A stretch of 45,356 bases of DNA, taken from contig CAMYLC010000143.1 in NCBI GenBank assembly GCA_947259195.1, forward strand, positions 1-45,356. Direction: 5' to 3'. Within the stretch, counting starts at the first letter, position 1. Each line of letters starts with the position of its first letter. Source of the stretch: Thermoanaerobaculia bacterium (lineage in GTDB: Bacteria > Acidobacteriota > Thermoanaerobaculia > Multivoradales > JAHEKO01). The notes beneath the pieces are model-generated. The model saw only the letters and a list, made by a program, of their open reading frames with translations. It did no database searches and was not told the origin of the DNA. A program made the position numbers and the translations under genes. Below are positions 1 through 9,369 of this stretch, piece by piece.

Positions 1-548
1 TCACCCACGGGTTCGCCGAGATCAGTGGTAGCGAAGGAGCCGCTGATCGTGCGGCCAGATCCCTTCGTGCGTCTGGGGATGATGACGGCGTTCTGCATGT
101 CGGTGGAAACCTTGGATTCCACTTCCGTCCTGACACGACCGATCTGTTGGGGCGACAGGATGATCACTCGATCCCAGGCATCTTCTGGGCTGAACTCGTG
201 GTTGGTTCCCGGCAGTCCCACGGTGTAGCCGCCACCCTGTTTGTTGTCGTTCTTGATGTAGACGAAGATCATCTGTACCGAGAAACCGGTGCCCATCCGC
301 CAGGGGTCCTGCAGATTCGAGTTCACCGAGACTTCAACCGTTCCCCGGTTCCCGCTGATTCCGAAGCAGAACTTCGTCAGATCGAACGATCCCTTGGTGT
401 AGACGGAATCCGTGGGATAGACATACTCTCCCGGCCCGTTATCGTCACCTGTGGGATCGTCAAAGCAGACTTCCTCCGCGCTCGCTACCGCTGCCACCAA
501 GAGAAAGGCCAGAGTACCGAAGGCCACGTTGCGTGCGATCTGTCTCAT
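1..548 (-). CDS. Secreted glucodextranase C-terminal-module-like protein (partial)
   Basis: This reading frame starts at ATG 546-548 and is still open at the left edge, so only about 182 residues are visible. The start is backed by a strong AGGAGG ribosome site about 8 bases upstream. Residues 1-22 form a signal peptide ending in VASA, so the protein is exported. The mature part begins with FDDPTGDDNGPGEYVYPTD, which resembles the C-terminal SLH-like binding module of glucodextranases and some amylo-pullulanases. In those enzymes the module is thought to bind polysaccharide or the cell surface. Here no catalytic domain precedes it; the module follows the signal peptide directly. It is the last visible gene of the maltodextrin operon, 22 bases after malG, so a surface glucan-binding role is likely but inferred. 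A catalytic domain could still lie beyond the edge. Confidence 0.72.
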   Translation of the reverse strand, partial: MRQIARNVAFGTLAFLLVAAVASAEEVCFDDPTGDDNGPGEYVYPTDSVYTKGSFDLTKFCFGISGNRGTVEVSVNSNLQDPWRMGTGFSVQMIFVYIKNDNKQGGGYTVGLPGTNHEFSPEDAWDRVIILSPQQIGRVRTEVESKVSTDMQNAVIIPRRTKGSGRTISGSFATTDLGEPVG

Positions 549-570
549 TGCATACCTCCTTTGAACGTGT

Positions 571-1455
571 TTAGCCTTTGACCGCGCCGGCGGTCAGGCC
601 GGAGACCAGATACTTCTGCAGGAACAGGAACAGCAGCACGACCGGGATCGAGACGATGATCGAGCCCGCCGCGAAGTAGCCCCACTGCTGTGAGAAGCCG
701 CCGACGAAGAAGCGCAGGCCGACCGGAGCCGTATACATGACCTCCTCGTCCATGAACGTGGCGGCGAGAATGAACTCGTTCCAGCCGGTCATGAACGAGA
801 AGAGCGCCGTGACGGCAACCGCAGGCTTGGCCAACGGCAGAATGATCCTGATGAAGATCTGAATAGGGGTAGCGCCGTCGATCCGGGCCGACTCCTCCAG
901 TTCGAGCGGTATGGTGTCGAAGTAGCCCTTGAGCATCCAGACGCAAAAGGGGATAGCGGTGGTGGCGTAGACGAGGATCAATCCGATCCAGGTCGAGCCC
1001 AGACCCAGCCACCCGACAATGATGATGTAGAGAGGAATCAGCATCAGGGTACCGGGGAACATCTGTGACACCAGGAAGGACATCAAGCCGGCCCGCTGAC
1101 CCGGGAAGCGAAAGCGCGAGAAGGCGTAGCCCGCCGTTGTTGCCAAAAAGACACCCAGGACGGTGGTGGCGGCGGCGACCACGGCGCTATTGAGGATCCA
1201 GCGCGCGAACGGCTGATCGGTCATCACCGACTTGAAGTTCGACAGGGAGACCTGCTCCGGCCAGGGCAGGATGGCTCGCAGCCGATCGAGAAACGTCGGA
1301 TCGGACGGCAGATCGGCGATGGCGAGGCTCTGGCCCCCGGAGAAGGCGATGGTGAAGACCCACAGCACGGGGTAGATTGCCAGCAAGGTGAAGATCACCA
1401 GAAAGACGTGCAGCGGCAGGTGCTCCGGCTCGTCCGTAATCTTGCTTCGCTTCAT
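571..1455 (-). CDS. malG: Maltodextrin ABC transporter permease MalG-type
   Basis: Inner-membrane permease of 294 residues, a usual length for MalG. It has about six membrane spans and the cytoplasmic EAA loop (LEESARIDGATPIQIFIRI, then ILP), which contacts the ATPase. The N-terminus KITDEPEHLPLHVFLVIFTLLAIYP carries the first span. It should pair with the MalF-type gene upstream, whose end overlaps its start by four bases (ATGA), indicating translational coupling. With the MalE-type binding protein and MalK-type ATPase it would import maltose or maltodextrins. Substrate is inferred from the amylase at the head of the operon; the CUT1 family as a whole also moves other oligosaccharides. Confidence 0.92.
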   Translation of the reverse strand: MKRSKITDEPEHLPLHVFLVIFTLLAIYPVLWVFTIAFSGGQSLAIADLPSDPTFLDRLRAILPWPEQVSLSNFKSVMTDQPFARWILNSAVVAAATTVLGVFLATTAGYAFSRFRFPGQRAGLMSFLVSQMFPGTLMLIPLYIIIVGWLGLGSTWIGLILVYATTAIPFCVWMLKGYFDTIPLELEESARIDGATPIQIFIRIILPLAKPAVAVTALFSFMTGWNEFILAATFMDEEVMYTAPVGLRFFVGGFSQQWGYFAAGSIIVSIPVVLLFLFLQKYLVSGLTAGAVKG

Positions 1456-3398
1456 ACGCCCTCCGATGCGCCGGTCACGCGGTTCTGCCAGATGCCGTAG
1501 GTCAGGAGAATGATGAAGATCACCACCGAATAGGCCGCCGCGTAGCCGTAGCGGTACTGCTCGAAGGCGATCTTGTACGCCTCGGTGATCAGGATCTCGG
1601 TCGAGCCACCCGGCTCACCACCGGAGACCAGGTAAATGACGTTGAACTGGTTGAACGTCCAGATCACCGAAATGATGACTGCCGGGACCAGGGCGGGTTT
1701 CAGCGATGGCAGCGTGATCGTCCTGAACTGCTGCCAGCGAGTGGCGCCGTCGACCCGAGCCGCCTCGTAGAGGTCGCCGGGAATCGACTGCAGGGCGCCG
1801 AGCGAGATGACCATCATGAACGGGAAGCTCAGCCAGCCGTTGGTCGACAGCACGGTGATGAAGGCCGTGAACGGGCTGTCGAACCACGACAGCCCTTGGC
1901 CGCCGAACATCTGGATCACCTGGTTGATGACGCCGAACTGCGAGTGAAACATGCCCTGCCAGATGAGGGCGGTGATGTAGTTGGGGATCGCCCAGGGCAG
2001 GATCAGCAGCACCCGGTAGATCGGCTTCAGCACCAGTCCCTTGGTGTTCAAGATGAGCGCCAGGAAGAGCCCGACGGTGACACCCACCGCGACATTGGTA
2101 ACCGTCCAGATGATGGTGAAGCCGAGCGTCCAGTAGAAGTTCTGGTAGTTGAAGACCCGGCCGTCTTCGGTCGTCTTGACCAGCTCGAAATCGGTCAGGA
2201 TATCGACGAAGTTCTCGACGCCGATCCAGATGTCGCCGAGCGGCTGATCGGTGTTGTAGACGTTCGAATTCGTGAAGGAGAGCAGGATGCCGTAGCTGAA
2301 GGGGAAGAAGACCAGAAGGATCATCGCCACCATCGCCGGCATGACGTAGAAATAGGCCACGCGATGCCGCGACAGCGCGGCTCCGGTTCGGCCGGCCGCC
2401 CCCAGCCCCACAAAGCCCAGCAGCACCAGTGCGGCTACGGTGACTGGGATCATCAGGTTGATGTAGCTCCGGCGCTCTCCAGCCTCTCGCACCGCCACCG
2501 CCTGCTCGTCGACTGCGGATTCCGTGACCAGACCCAGGGGCCGGCGAAAGCGATCGACGTCCCAGTCGGCCGGCTCGAGCGGTGGACTGGCGGTGAGTCC
2601 CTCCTGTGCCAAGATGGTTGCCAAGCCTCTCGACGTCAGCGTCAGCTCCTGGGAGATGTGGGCCTCGGCAGCCATGCGCTCCTCATGGAGCGCCTCGAGA
2701 CCGAGGATGCCGTGGAGGAAGACCGCGATCAACAGGAGCAGGGCGGCCAGCAGCAGCAGGACGAGCGGCCGGTCACCGGCCACCTTGACCAGGGCGAACA
2801 GGAGCAGGATCGGCACGACCAGTACCAGGAGCGCCTGCAGCCAACTGGTGCCTCCCACCTGATAGGCCGACGGGATGGCTTCGATCAGGACGGCGCCGAC
2901 GATCTTGTCCCCCTCCGCTACCGGTCCGGCCAGGGCTACCCCGCCGGCCGGCAGTTTCTGGAGGTCGATCTCGGTCTTGAAAGCGCGACCCTCCTGGACG
3001 TTTGTCTCCACAGCGGCTCGCAGGCTCTGCCCGAGGTCGTAGAGGGGCTTCTCCTCGCGCGCCATTTTGCGCGGCGCTGCTTGCTCGCCCGTGTCCTCGG
3101 GCGCAGTGGAAGCCATCATCCGGATGCCCTGAAACCGGATGACGCGAGCGCTGGCCACGCCCTCATGCAGCTCGACGTAGCGGGCCACAGCGCCCTGCAG
3201 GCTGTCGCTTTCCAAGCCCACTCGTTCGACGATCTCGGTCAAGGCGTTGAGGCTGACGATGGCCGAGCGCTCTGCGACCATGGCGGAGAGTCCGGCACGG
3301 CTGCGCGCCTGGAGCCACAGGCCGAAGCCCACGGCAAACAGCAGTGCCAGAGATAGTCCGATGGCGAGACGGCTGGGTTTGACGGCTTCGAGATTCAT
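1452..3398 (-). CDS. malF: MalF-type ABC permease with N-terminal sensor-like extension
   Basis: Permease of 648 residues, well above the 300-500 usual for this family. From about residue 345 it is an ordinary MalF-type permease, with the EAA loop YEAARVDGATRWQQFRTI followed by TLP. Before that lie about 340 extra residues: a span at 11-30, an outside region at 32-185, spans at 186-204 and 211-232, a second outside region at 233-311, and a span at 312-334. The first outside region ends in a stretch (AGPVAEGDKIVGAVLIEAIP) that reads like a Cache-type extracellular sensor fold. No His-kinase, HAMP or chemotaxis output is attached. The extension may bind ligand or the binding protein and tune transport; that is inference. 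The start is 18 bases after malE, and the stop overlaps malG. Confidence 0.88.
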   Translation of the reverse strand: MNLEAVKPSRLAIGLSLALLFAVGFGLWLQARSRAGLSAMVAERSAIVSLNALTEIVERVGLESDSLQGAVARYVELHEGVASARVIRFQGIRMMASTAPEDTGEQAAPRKMAREEKPLYDLGQSLRAAVETNVQEGRAFKTEIDLQKLPAGGVALAGPVAEGDKIVGAVLIEAIPSAYQVGGTSWLQALLVLVVPILLLFALVKVAGDRPLVLLLLAALLLLIAVFLHGILGLEALHEERMAAEAHISQELTLTSRGLATILAQEGLTASPPLEPADWDVDRFRRPLGLVTESAVDEQAVAVREAGERRSYINLMIPVTVAALVLLGFVGLGAAGRTGAALSRHRVAYFYVMPAMVAMILLVFFPFSYGILLSFTNSNVYNTDQPLGDIWIGVENFVDILTDFELVKTTEDGRVFNYQNFYWTLGFTIIWTVTNVAVGVTVGLFLALILNTKGLVLKPIYRVLLILPWAIPNYITALIWQGMFHSQFGVINQVIQMFGGQGLSWFDSPFTAFITVLSTNGWLSFPFMMVISLGALQSIPGDLYEAARVDGATRWQQFRTITLPSLKPALVPAVIISVIWTFNQFNVIYLVSGGEPGGSTEILITEAYKIAFEQYRYGYAAAYSVVIFIILLTYGIWQNRVTGASEGV

Positions 3399-3416
3399 GG
3401 TTGGTGTCTCCGCGGC

Positions 3417-4637
3417 TTACTTGCGCAACGCAGCAATCCGCTGCACGACCTCCTTTTGCGCTTCCTCCATTGCCGCCTTGGGTGTCGCGTTCTTCTTGAT
3501 GATGATGTTCATGGCGGTGGTCGCCGGCGACCAGACCATGGTCATCTCAGCCTTGTTGGGCATCGGAATCGCGACCTCGACCTGCTTGCGAAACGCTTGA
3601 AGAATGGGATCGGCAGCCACCTTGGCGTCGTCGTAGACTGCGGTATTGGCCGGCGTCTGACGGCCCTCGATAGCCATGATCACCCCGGCAGGCTTGTCGG
3701 TGAGAAACTTCGCGAAGTCGTAGGCCTCGTCTTTGTGCTGCGACGGCGCTGCGATGTAGACCCCCTCGACCGTCATCCAGGGCCGCATGGGTGAGCCGGC
3801 CTCGTCGATTGTCGGCAGGGGAGCCAGGCCGAAGTCGACTCCCGCGGCGATCTCACCGAGAAACCAGGGGCCGGAGAAGACGATGCCCGCCTTGCCTTCG
3901 TTGAACAGCGAGGTGATCAGGGCCGTCGATGGCTCGGCCGGCAGGATCTTCGTCTCGTCGGCCCACATCATCAGGTACTCGAGAGCCTTGACGTTGGCCG
4001 CCGAGTTCATCGTCGGCTTGCCGTCCGCACCGAAGACACCGCCACCGAAGGCGTTCATCAACGCGGCGTGGTAGTAGAAATCGTTGTAGGCGTAGGCGAG
4101 ACCGAACTTGCCGACCGTCGCGTCGGTCATCTTCTGGGCGTTCGCCACCAGCTCACCGGAGGTCTTGGGTGGCGACGAGACGAGTTTCTTGTTGTAGATC
4201 TGGGTGATGACCTTGTAGTTCAGGGGCAAGCCGTAGACCGTGTCCTGATAGGTCATCGCCTCCATCGTGGTCGGCAGAAAGCGCGAGGTGATCTCGTCTT
4301 CGAGAAAGAAGTCGAGCGGTTCGATGGTGTTACCGGCCTCGATCCAGCCACCGAGTCGGTCCTGGGCGTAGATGAAGATGTCGGGTCCCTTGCCGCGGGG
4401 CACCGCGGCGGTGATCTTGTCGGCGTAGGCGTCGTAGGGCACAGCCAGGGTCGACACCTTGATGCTGCCCCCCTTGGCCTTGTTGTACTCGGCCACGGCC
4501 TTTTCGAAGGCGGTCTTCTCGCCACCCCGATAGGCGTGCCAGACCACCAGCTCGGTCTGTGCCAGAGCCCCCAGGGGAACGAGGATCAGAGCGATCAACA
4601 GCGTGCCTGCCACGATGGCGATTCTTCGAGTCTGCAT
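3417..4637 (-). CDS. malE: Maltodextrin-binding protein MalE-type
   Basis: Periplasmic or surface solute-binding protein of 406 residues in the extracellular solute-binding family 1. I chose ATG 4635-4637 because it opens a classic signal peptide (MQTRRIAIVAGTLLIALIL, ending GALAQ) and has a GGAGGGAGG ribosome site just upstream; the longer open frame upstream has no such features. The mature start TELVVWHAYRGGEKTAFEKA and the later GPDIFIYAQDRLGGW and YGLPLNYK segments are typical of MalE proteins. It should deliver maltodextrins to the MalFG permease encoded directly downstream. There is no lipobox, so the protein is probably free in the periplasm. Ligand identity is inferred from context. 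Confidence 0.92.
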   Translation of the reverse strand: MQTRRIAIVAGTLLIALILVPLGALAQTELVVWHAYRGGEKTAFEKAVAEYNKAKGGSIKVSTLAVPYDAYADKITAAVPRGKGPDIFIYAQDRLGGWIEAGNTIEPLDFFLEDEITSRFLPTTMEAMTYQDTVYGLPLNYKVITQIYNKKLVSSPPKTSGELVANAQKMTDATVGKFGLAYAYNDFYYHAALMNAFGGGVFGADGKPTMNSAANVKALEYLMMWADETKILPAEPSTALITSLFNEGKAGIVFSGPWFLGEIAAGVDFGLAPLPTIDEAGSPMRPWMTVEGVYIAAPSQHKDEAYDFAKFLTDKPAGVIMAIEGRQTPANTAVYDDAKVAADPILQAFRKQVEVAIPMPNKAEMTMVWSPATTAMNIIIKKNATPKAAMEEAQKEVVQRIAALRK

Positions 4638-4669
4638 GAGAGCCCTCCCTCCTGCGATATATAGTCTTG

Positions 4670-5776
4670 TTATGGCTGCGCCTCTCCAGCCAGACTCTCC
4701 TCCGTCTTGGCGTCGAAGAGATGCAGTCCAGCGAGCTCGACGGTCATGGTCGCCTGATCCCCCACGCTGGGTGACAGCTGCGGGTCCATGGTGGCGGTGA
4801 TGAACTCCTCGCCGAGCTTGCCGTGCACGATGTTCTCGTGACCCAGTGGCTCCACGACCTCGACCTGGACCTCGAGCGAGCCCTTCTCGCCGGCCACCGA
4901 GTCCGGTGAGGCGAACAGATGCTCGGGCCTGATCCCGACCACGACCTCCCGACCCTCGAAGCCGGCCAGGCGGCTCCGCCACTGCTCGGGCACCGCCAGG
5001 TTGAACGTCTTGCCTTCGATTGCGAGGCCGCCGTCGGTGATCTTCGCCGGTACGAGGTTCATCGGCGGCGTGCCGATGAAGCTGGCGACGAACATGTTGG
5101 CCGGCTCTCGGTAAACCGCCAGCGGCGAGCCGACCTGCTGCAGATCACCGTCCTTGAGGATGGCGATGCGGTCCCCCATGGTCATGGCCTCGACCTGATC
5201 GTGGGTTACATAGACCGTGGTGGTCTTGAGACGCTTCTGCAGCTTCGAGATCTCGGCCCGCATCTGGACGCGCAGCTTGGCGTCGAGGTTGGACAGGGGC
5301 TCGTCGAAGAGGAACACCGAGGGATTGCGGACGATGGCGCGCCCGACCGCGACGCGCTGTCGTTGGCCACCCGAGAGATGCTTGGGTCGACGGTCGAGGT
5401 AGGGTGTGATGCCCAGGATCTCCGCCGCCTTGTTGACCCGCTGGTCGATCTCGGCCTGCGGGGTCTTCTTGAGTCGCAGACCGAACTCCAGGTTCTGGCG
5501 CACCGACATGTGCGGGTAGAGCGCGTAGCTCTGGAACACCATCGCGATGTCCCGCTCCTTGGGCGGCAGGTCGTTGACCACCCGGTCGCCGATACTCACC
5601 GTACCGTCGGTGATCTCCTCGAGCCCGGCGATCATGCGCAGCGCCGTCGACTTGCCACATCCCGACGGACCCACCAGCACCATGAACTCCTCGTTCTCGA
5701 TGTCGAGATCCAGCTTCTCGATCACCGTGACCTCGCCGTAGGATTTCTTGACCCCATTGAAATTGACCTGAGCCAT
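4670..5776 (-). CDS. malK: Maltodextrin ABC transporter ATPase MalK/UgpC-type
   Basis: Cytoplasmic ATPase of 368 residues that powers CUT1 sugar importers. All motifs are present: Walker A GPSGCGKST near residue 37, Q-loop FQSYALYPHMSV, signature LSGGQRQRV, Walker B FLFDEPLSNLD and H-loop THDQVEAM. A C-terminal TOBE/regulatory region of about 130 residues follows, containing GIRPEHL. ATG 5774-5776 is preferred over longer in-frame starts because conserved sequence begins there (MAQVNFNGVKKSYG) and a GGGAGGAA-like ribosome site lies upstream. It sits 35 bases after the amylase stop and 32 bases before malE, so the genes form one unit. Many such ATPases serve several CUT1 systems. Confidence 0.93.
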   Translation of the reverse strand: MAQVNFNGVKKSYGEVTVIEKLDLDIENEEFMVLVGPSGCGKSTALRMIAGLEEITDGTVSIGDRVVNDLPPKERDIAMVFQSYALYPHMSVRQNLEFGLRLKKTPQAEIDQRVNKAAEILGITPYLDRRPKHLSGGQRQRVAVGRAIVRNPSVFLFDEPLSNLDAKLRVQMRAEISKLQKRLKTTTVYVTHDQVEAMTMGDRIAILKDGDLQQVGSPLAVYREPANMFVASFIGTPPMNLVPAKITDGGLAIEGKTFNLAVPEQWRSRLAGFEGREVVVGIRPEHLFASPDSVAGEKGSLEVQVEVVEPLGHENIVHGKLGEEFITATMDPQLSPSVGDQATMTVELAGLHLFDAKTEESLAGEAQP

Positions 5777-5811
5777 GATGCGCCGTTCCTCCCTGGGTGT
5801 AGGTCTCTCGA

Positions 5812-7332
5812 TCACTCGACCGTCAGAATGCGAGCTGCTCGGCCGGCGACCGTGACCTCCATGGGGCTGGTAGCAACCCCGATCGACTCCTGGTTCCAGA
5901 CATCGTTGATCGTCTTCTCTGCCCACGCGGCCGGTACTTCCAAGCTCGCCGTGGCCGGCTCCTGGCCGCGATTCACCGCCACGATCACCACATCGCCGGT
6001 GGCTTCGTCGGTCCGTTGAAACACCAGCAGATCCTGCTCGAACAGCAGGCCGGTGTGGCTGCCCCGCCAGAGCGCTGGGTGGGCGCGACGGATCGAGATG
6101 AGTCGTTTGTAGTCCTCGCGCAGAGCTTCGTTGCGGGGCTCGCCCTTGCCGGGCAGAATGTCCCGCTCGCCCCACGGCATATCGCTGCGGTTCTCGGGCC
6201 AGTCGCCACCCTTGCGACCGACCTCCTCGCCGTAATAGATCACCGGAATCCCGGGATTGGTGAACTGTAGAAGCGCTGCCAGCGTGAAAGTCTCGATGTC
6301 GCCGTCGACCAGCGACAGAGCACCCTGGACGTCGTGGCTCGAGAGGTAGTGGGCCAGGTAGTAGCCTTCCCGCACCTCATGGCGTTTCTCCAGATAGCGG
6401 TTGAATGCGACAGCGCGGCCGCGGCCCTGGAGGAATGCGAGCGTACTGCCCTGGAAGCCGAAGTCGAAGCCCGCATCCATCTCGTCACCTTCGAACCAGG
6501 GATCGAGCGAAGGGGCATCACCACCCCAGACCTCGCCCACCAGGAAGAAGTCCTCGCCCAGGGACTCCTCGACCGCTCCGCGGTGCTTCTGCCAAAACTC
6601 GTGCGTCACGTGCTTGACGGTGTCGAGCCGAAAGCCGTCGAGACCGACCCGCTCGGCGAGGCCCAGGTGCGCCTCCAGTAGGTAGTCGGCCACCTCCGGC
6701 AGCTCTGTCTTGAAGTCCGGCAGACCCGCCAGGCAGGAGGTGATGTCGTCCGTACCGCAGGTTCCCGCATTCTCGGTGCGCAGCCAGGCCCTGGTCTTCG
6801 GATCGGTCACATACTGAGCGCCATAGCCGGCGTGGTTGTAGACGATGTCGAGCAGCACCGCGATTCCCCGCTGGTGGGCGGCATCGACCAACGCCTTCAG
6901 GTCCTGCTCGCTGCCGAAGCGGGGATCGAGGCTGTTGAAGTCATCGGCCCAGTAGCCGTGGTAGGCCCAGTCTGGAAAACCGGCACCCGTCACGAAGCCG
7001 TCGATGTTCTTGACCACCGGTGTGATCCACAGCGCGGTCACACCGAGATCGGCGAGCTCGTCGAGCTGCTCGGTGAGGCCCTTCAGGTCACCGCCGTGAA
7101 AGGCGCCCTTGTCGTTGGGGTCGACCTTGACGTTGTTCGAGGAGTCACCGTCGGCGAATCGATCGACGATCACGAAGTAGAGGATCGCTTCGTCCCAGCT
7201 GGAGTGCGGCTCGACGCTGGTGGGAACCTCCTGGAGAGTACTCTGCCCAGCCAGAGTCGTCGGCATGACAAAGCCGAGGCACAGAGTCAAAAGGCAGGTC
7301 CACGACCAGCGACTGATTCTCTCGACCTCCAT
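5812..7332 (-). CDS. Secreted alpha-amylase family protein (GH13)
   Basis: A GH13 glycosidase of 506 residues with a signal peptide (about 1-29, ending TLAGQ). The TIM-barrel signatures are intact: region I LDIVYNH at 161-167, nucleophile D237 in GFRLDTVKH, acid/base E267 in VGEVW, and third acid D334 in SSHD. A short C-terminal beta domain follows from about residue 440. It should cut alpha-1,4-glucans outside the cytoplasm into maltodextrins, which the MalKEFG importer encoded directly downstream would take up. It is the promoter-proximal gene of that operon, with 165 noncoding bases upstream. Exact specificity (amylase, cyclodextrinase or neopullulanase-like) cannot be told from sequence alone. 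Confidence 0.92.
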   Translation of the reverse strand: MEVERISRWSWTCLLTLCLGFVMPTTLAGQSTLQEVPTSVEPHSSWDEAILYFVIVDRFADGDSSNNVKVDPNDKGAFHGGDLKGLTEQLDELADLGVTALWITPVVKNIDGFVTGAGFPDWAYHGYWADDFNSLDPRFGSEQDLKALVDAAHQRGIAVLLDIVYNHAGYGAQYVTDPKTRAWLRTENAGTCGTDDITSCLAGLPDFKTELPEVADYLLEAHLGLAERVGLDGFRLDTVKHVTHEFWQKHRGAVEESLGEDFFLVGEVWGGDAPSLDPWFEGDEMDAGFDFGFQGSTLAFLQGRGRAVAFNRYLEKRHEVREGYYLAHYLSSHDVQGALSLVDGDIETFTLAALLQFTNPGIPVIYYGEEVGRKGGDWPENRSDMPWGERDILPGKGEPRNEALREDYKRLISIRRAHPALWRGSHTGLLFEQDLLVFQRTDEATGDVVIVAVNRGQEPATASLEVPAAWAEKTINDVWNQESIGVATSPMEVTVAGRAARILTVE

Positions 7333-7497
7333 CGGTCTGCCCTCTCGTCCCAGCGGAAGAACCTCGACAACCAGCTGTCGTTGGTCTCCTAACGTCGGCC
7401 TTGCTTGCGCCAGGCCCCTTCCTTGATTTCAAGACAGAAGTATTTGGAATCGGCGCGGCGATGGGTATTCGGACTTTCCGCTGTCCTGTTGCGGAAA

Positions 7498-9354
7498 CTA
7501 CGTAGATGTCGCGGCAGTGGGACCGAGCTCCCTGAGCTCCTCGCCGACAGCCGCCGGCAGGGTAAAGCGGAACGTCGCGCCCCCACTTTCGCCGGAACTG
7601 CACCAGAGTCGACCGCCAAAAGAGCTGACGATCGAACGACTGATGGTCAGACCCATGCCGAGACCGGAGTCCTTCGTGGAATAGAACGCCTCGAACAGCC
7701 GATCTTGCTCCGCCTCGGTCAGGCCCAAGCCCCGATCCGAGATGCTCACTTCGACGAGCTCGCTCTCGGCGAGCTCGGTGGCGATTCGAATCGGCTCATG
7801 GCACTCGGCGGCCAGGCAAGAGTCGACCGCATTGCGGACCAGGTTGAGGATTACCTGCTCGATCTGCACTGCGTCGACTACCACCCTTGGTAGCGAGGGC
7901 TCGAGCTCCAGTTGCAGAGGGATATCGCGGAAGCGGGCGTCGGCACGTGCCAGCTCGACAGCTTCTCCGACGATCTGGTTGACATCGATGAGCTCGTCAC
8001 GACTGTGGCGTTTCTTGATGAACAATCTGAGCCGCTGAATGACTTCACCGGCTCGATGGGCCTGAGCGCTGATCTTGTTGAGCACGCCGCGGAGCTCGCT
8101 CGAATCGATGCCGCCCGATTCGACCAAGCGGCGACTCGCCTCGGCGTAGGTGGCGATAGCGGTCAGCGGCTGATTAATCTCGTGTGCCAGCCCTGCCGCC
8201 ATCTCACCAATGGTCGTCAGTCGCGTGACGTGAGCCAGACGCTCCTGATTCTGACGAGCCTCTCCACGCGCTCTATGCTGCTCCGTCCGATCGACCAGAT
8301 GAACGATCAACCGGTCGGGCCTGCCGTCGGCGATTCGCAATACACCGCAGTGGAGTTGTCCGTAGGCCACCTCGCCGCCCTGGCGCAGAAATCGCTCTTC
8401 GATCAACACGTGGTCGATCTCGCCGCTGAACAGCCGGTCGAGGTCGTCTTGTAGCCGATCGAGATCTTCAGGGTGGAGGAGATCCGTCAGACCTCTGTCG
8501 ACAAGCTCGGACCTCTCGTAATCGAGCATTTTGCAGAGAGCCCGATTGGCCGAGAGAATCTTCCCTGAGCCATCGAAGGTGGCCAGACCGATCGGCGCGT
8601 TCTCGATCGTCATCCGAATCTCGGCCTCGCCCTGGCGCAGGCTCGAGAGATGTCGTCGCATTCCCTGCATCATCGGCCAAAGCACGAACTGGCCCAGAAA
8701 CCACAAGGCCGCGAGCGTGAGTGCCGCCATGATGCGGATGGTCCACTGCAGACCTTCGATTCGTCCTGTCGTGTAGCGCTCGAGCTCGCCGGTAGCGGCT
8801 TCCAGAGAGGGCAAGATCCGCTCCTCGAGGCCGATGCCGACGAGGCTGCGCAGGCCCACGGACGACAAGGCCGGGTCGAGCCTCGGGTCGGCGGCGGCAC
8901 GCAACGTGACCACGAAGTCCCTAACCTGCCGATCCAGACGATGGGGCGGTTCGAAGTACACGGCGTGTACCTCTGCGGGCAAGCCCCCACCCAGCCCGAG
9001 TAGGCTGCCGCTGGCCAGAGCCCGATGCGTCGACTCGATCAGCCCGCCAATCTCCAGGAGCTCGGCGCGCAGCTTCGAAGCGGTGTCGCCAGTCGTGGCG
9101 CGCTCCAGCTCTGCTGCCAGGAGCGCGGCCCTCTGCGAGAGCATGCGCTGGCGGCCGCTCAAGCTCAGGACGGCGGCGCTCGCCTCCATCTCGCGCGTCT
9201 GCACGCTGAATAGGATCATGGTCGCGGCGCCCAGCAGGCCCAGCAAGGCTATGGACGCCAACGATCGGATCTGCAGCGATCTGAGGACCTCGCGGTCGGT
9301 GGCAGGAAGATTGCTCTCTCGCATGAGTTCGGTCGGCCTGCCGTAAGGATACAA
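7498..9354 (-). CDS. Membrane histidine kinase with PilJ/NIT-like and PAS domains
   Basis: Sensor kinase of 618 residues. A span at 31-51 is followed by a periplasmic region to about 203 that opens with LSGRQRMLSQRAALLAAELE, the hallmark of type IV pili methyl-accepting (PilJ) sensor domains, then a second span at 204-226. A PAS domain occupies about 245-365. The HisKA helix has phospho-His 391 in GLAHEINQPL. The ATPase domain has N-box LVRNAVDS, G1 DRGLGL and G2 GLGMGLTISRS. It is FixL-like in layout and almost certainly signals to the divergent FixJ-like regulator. The PilJ domain of Pseudomonas McpN binds nitrate, so an anion ligand is possible. The start is uncertain: TTG 9354 has a good AGGTGG site, while ATG 9324 is a weaker alternative. 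Confidence 0.9.
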   Translation of the reverse strand: MYPYGRPTELMRESNLPATDREVLRSLQIRSLASIALLGLLGAATMILFSVQTREMEASAAVLSLSGRQRMLSQRAALLAAELERATTGDTASKLRAELLEIGGLIESTHRALASGSLLGLGGGLPAEVHAVYFEPPHRLDRQVRDFVVTLRAAADPRLDPALSSVGLRSLVGIGLEERILPSLEAATGELERYTTGRIEGLQWTIRIMAALTLAALWFLGQFVLWPMMQGMRRHLSSLRQGEAEIRMTIENAPIGLATFDGSGKILSANRALCKMLDYERSELVDRGLTDLLHPEDLDRLQDDLDRLFSGEIDHVLIEERFLRQGGEVAYGQLHCGVLRIADGRPDRLIVHLVDRTEQHRARGEARQNQERLAHVTRLTTIGEMAAGLAHEINQPLTAIATYAEASRRLVESGGIDSSELRGVLNKISAQAHRAGEVIQRLRLFIKKRHSRDELIDVNQIVGEAVELARADARFRDIPLQLELEPSLPRVVVDAVQIEQVILNLVRNAVDSCLAAECHEPIRIATELAESELVEVSISDRGLGLTEAEQDRLFEAFYSTKDSGLGMGLTISRSIVSSFGGRLWCSSGESGGATFRFTLPAAVGEELRELGPTAATST

Positions 9355-9369
9355 TGGCAGCCACCTGCG

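Noticed and set aside
1896..3356. 486-codon plus-strand open frame opposite malF
   Set aside because: It mirrors a clearly recognisable permease; the translation is His/Gln/Asp-rich with no domain. It is a GC-driven antisense shadow.
4638..4982. Longer N-terminus for the MalE-type gene
   Set aside because: The extra 115 residues are low-complexity Arg/Gly-rich sequence antisense or out of frame to malK, and they would bury the signal peptide.
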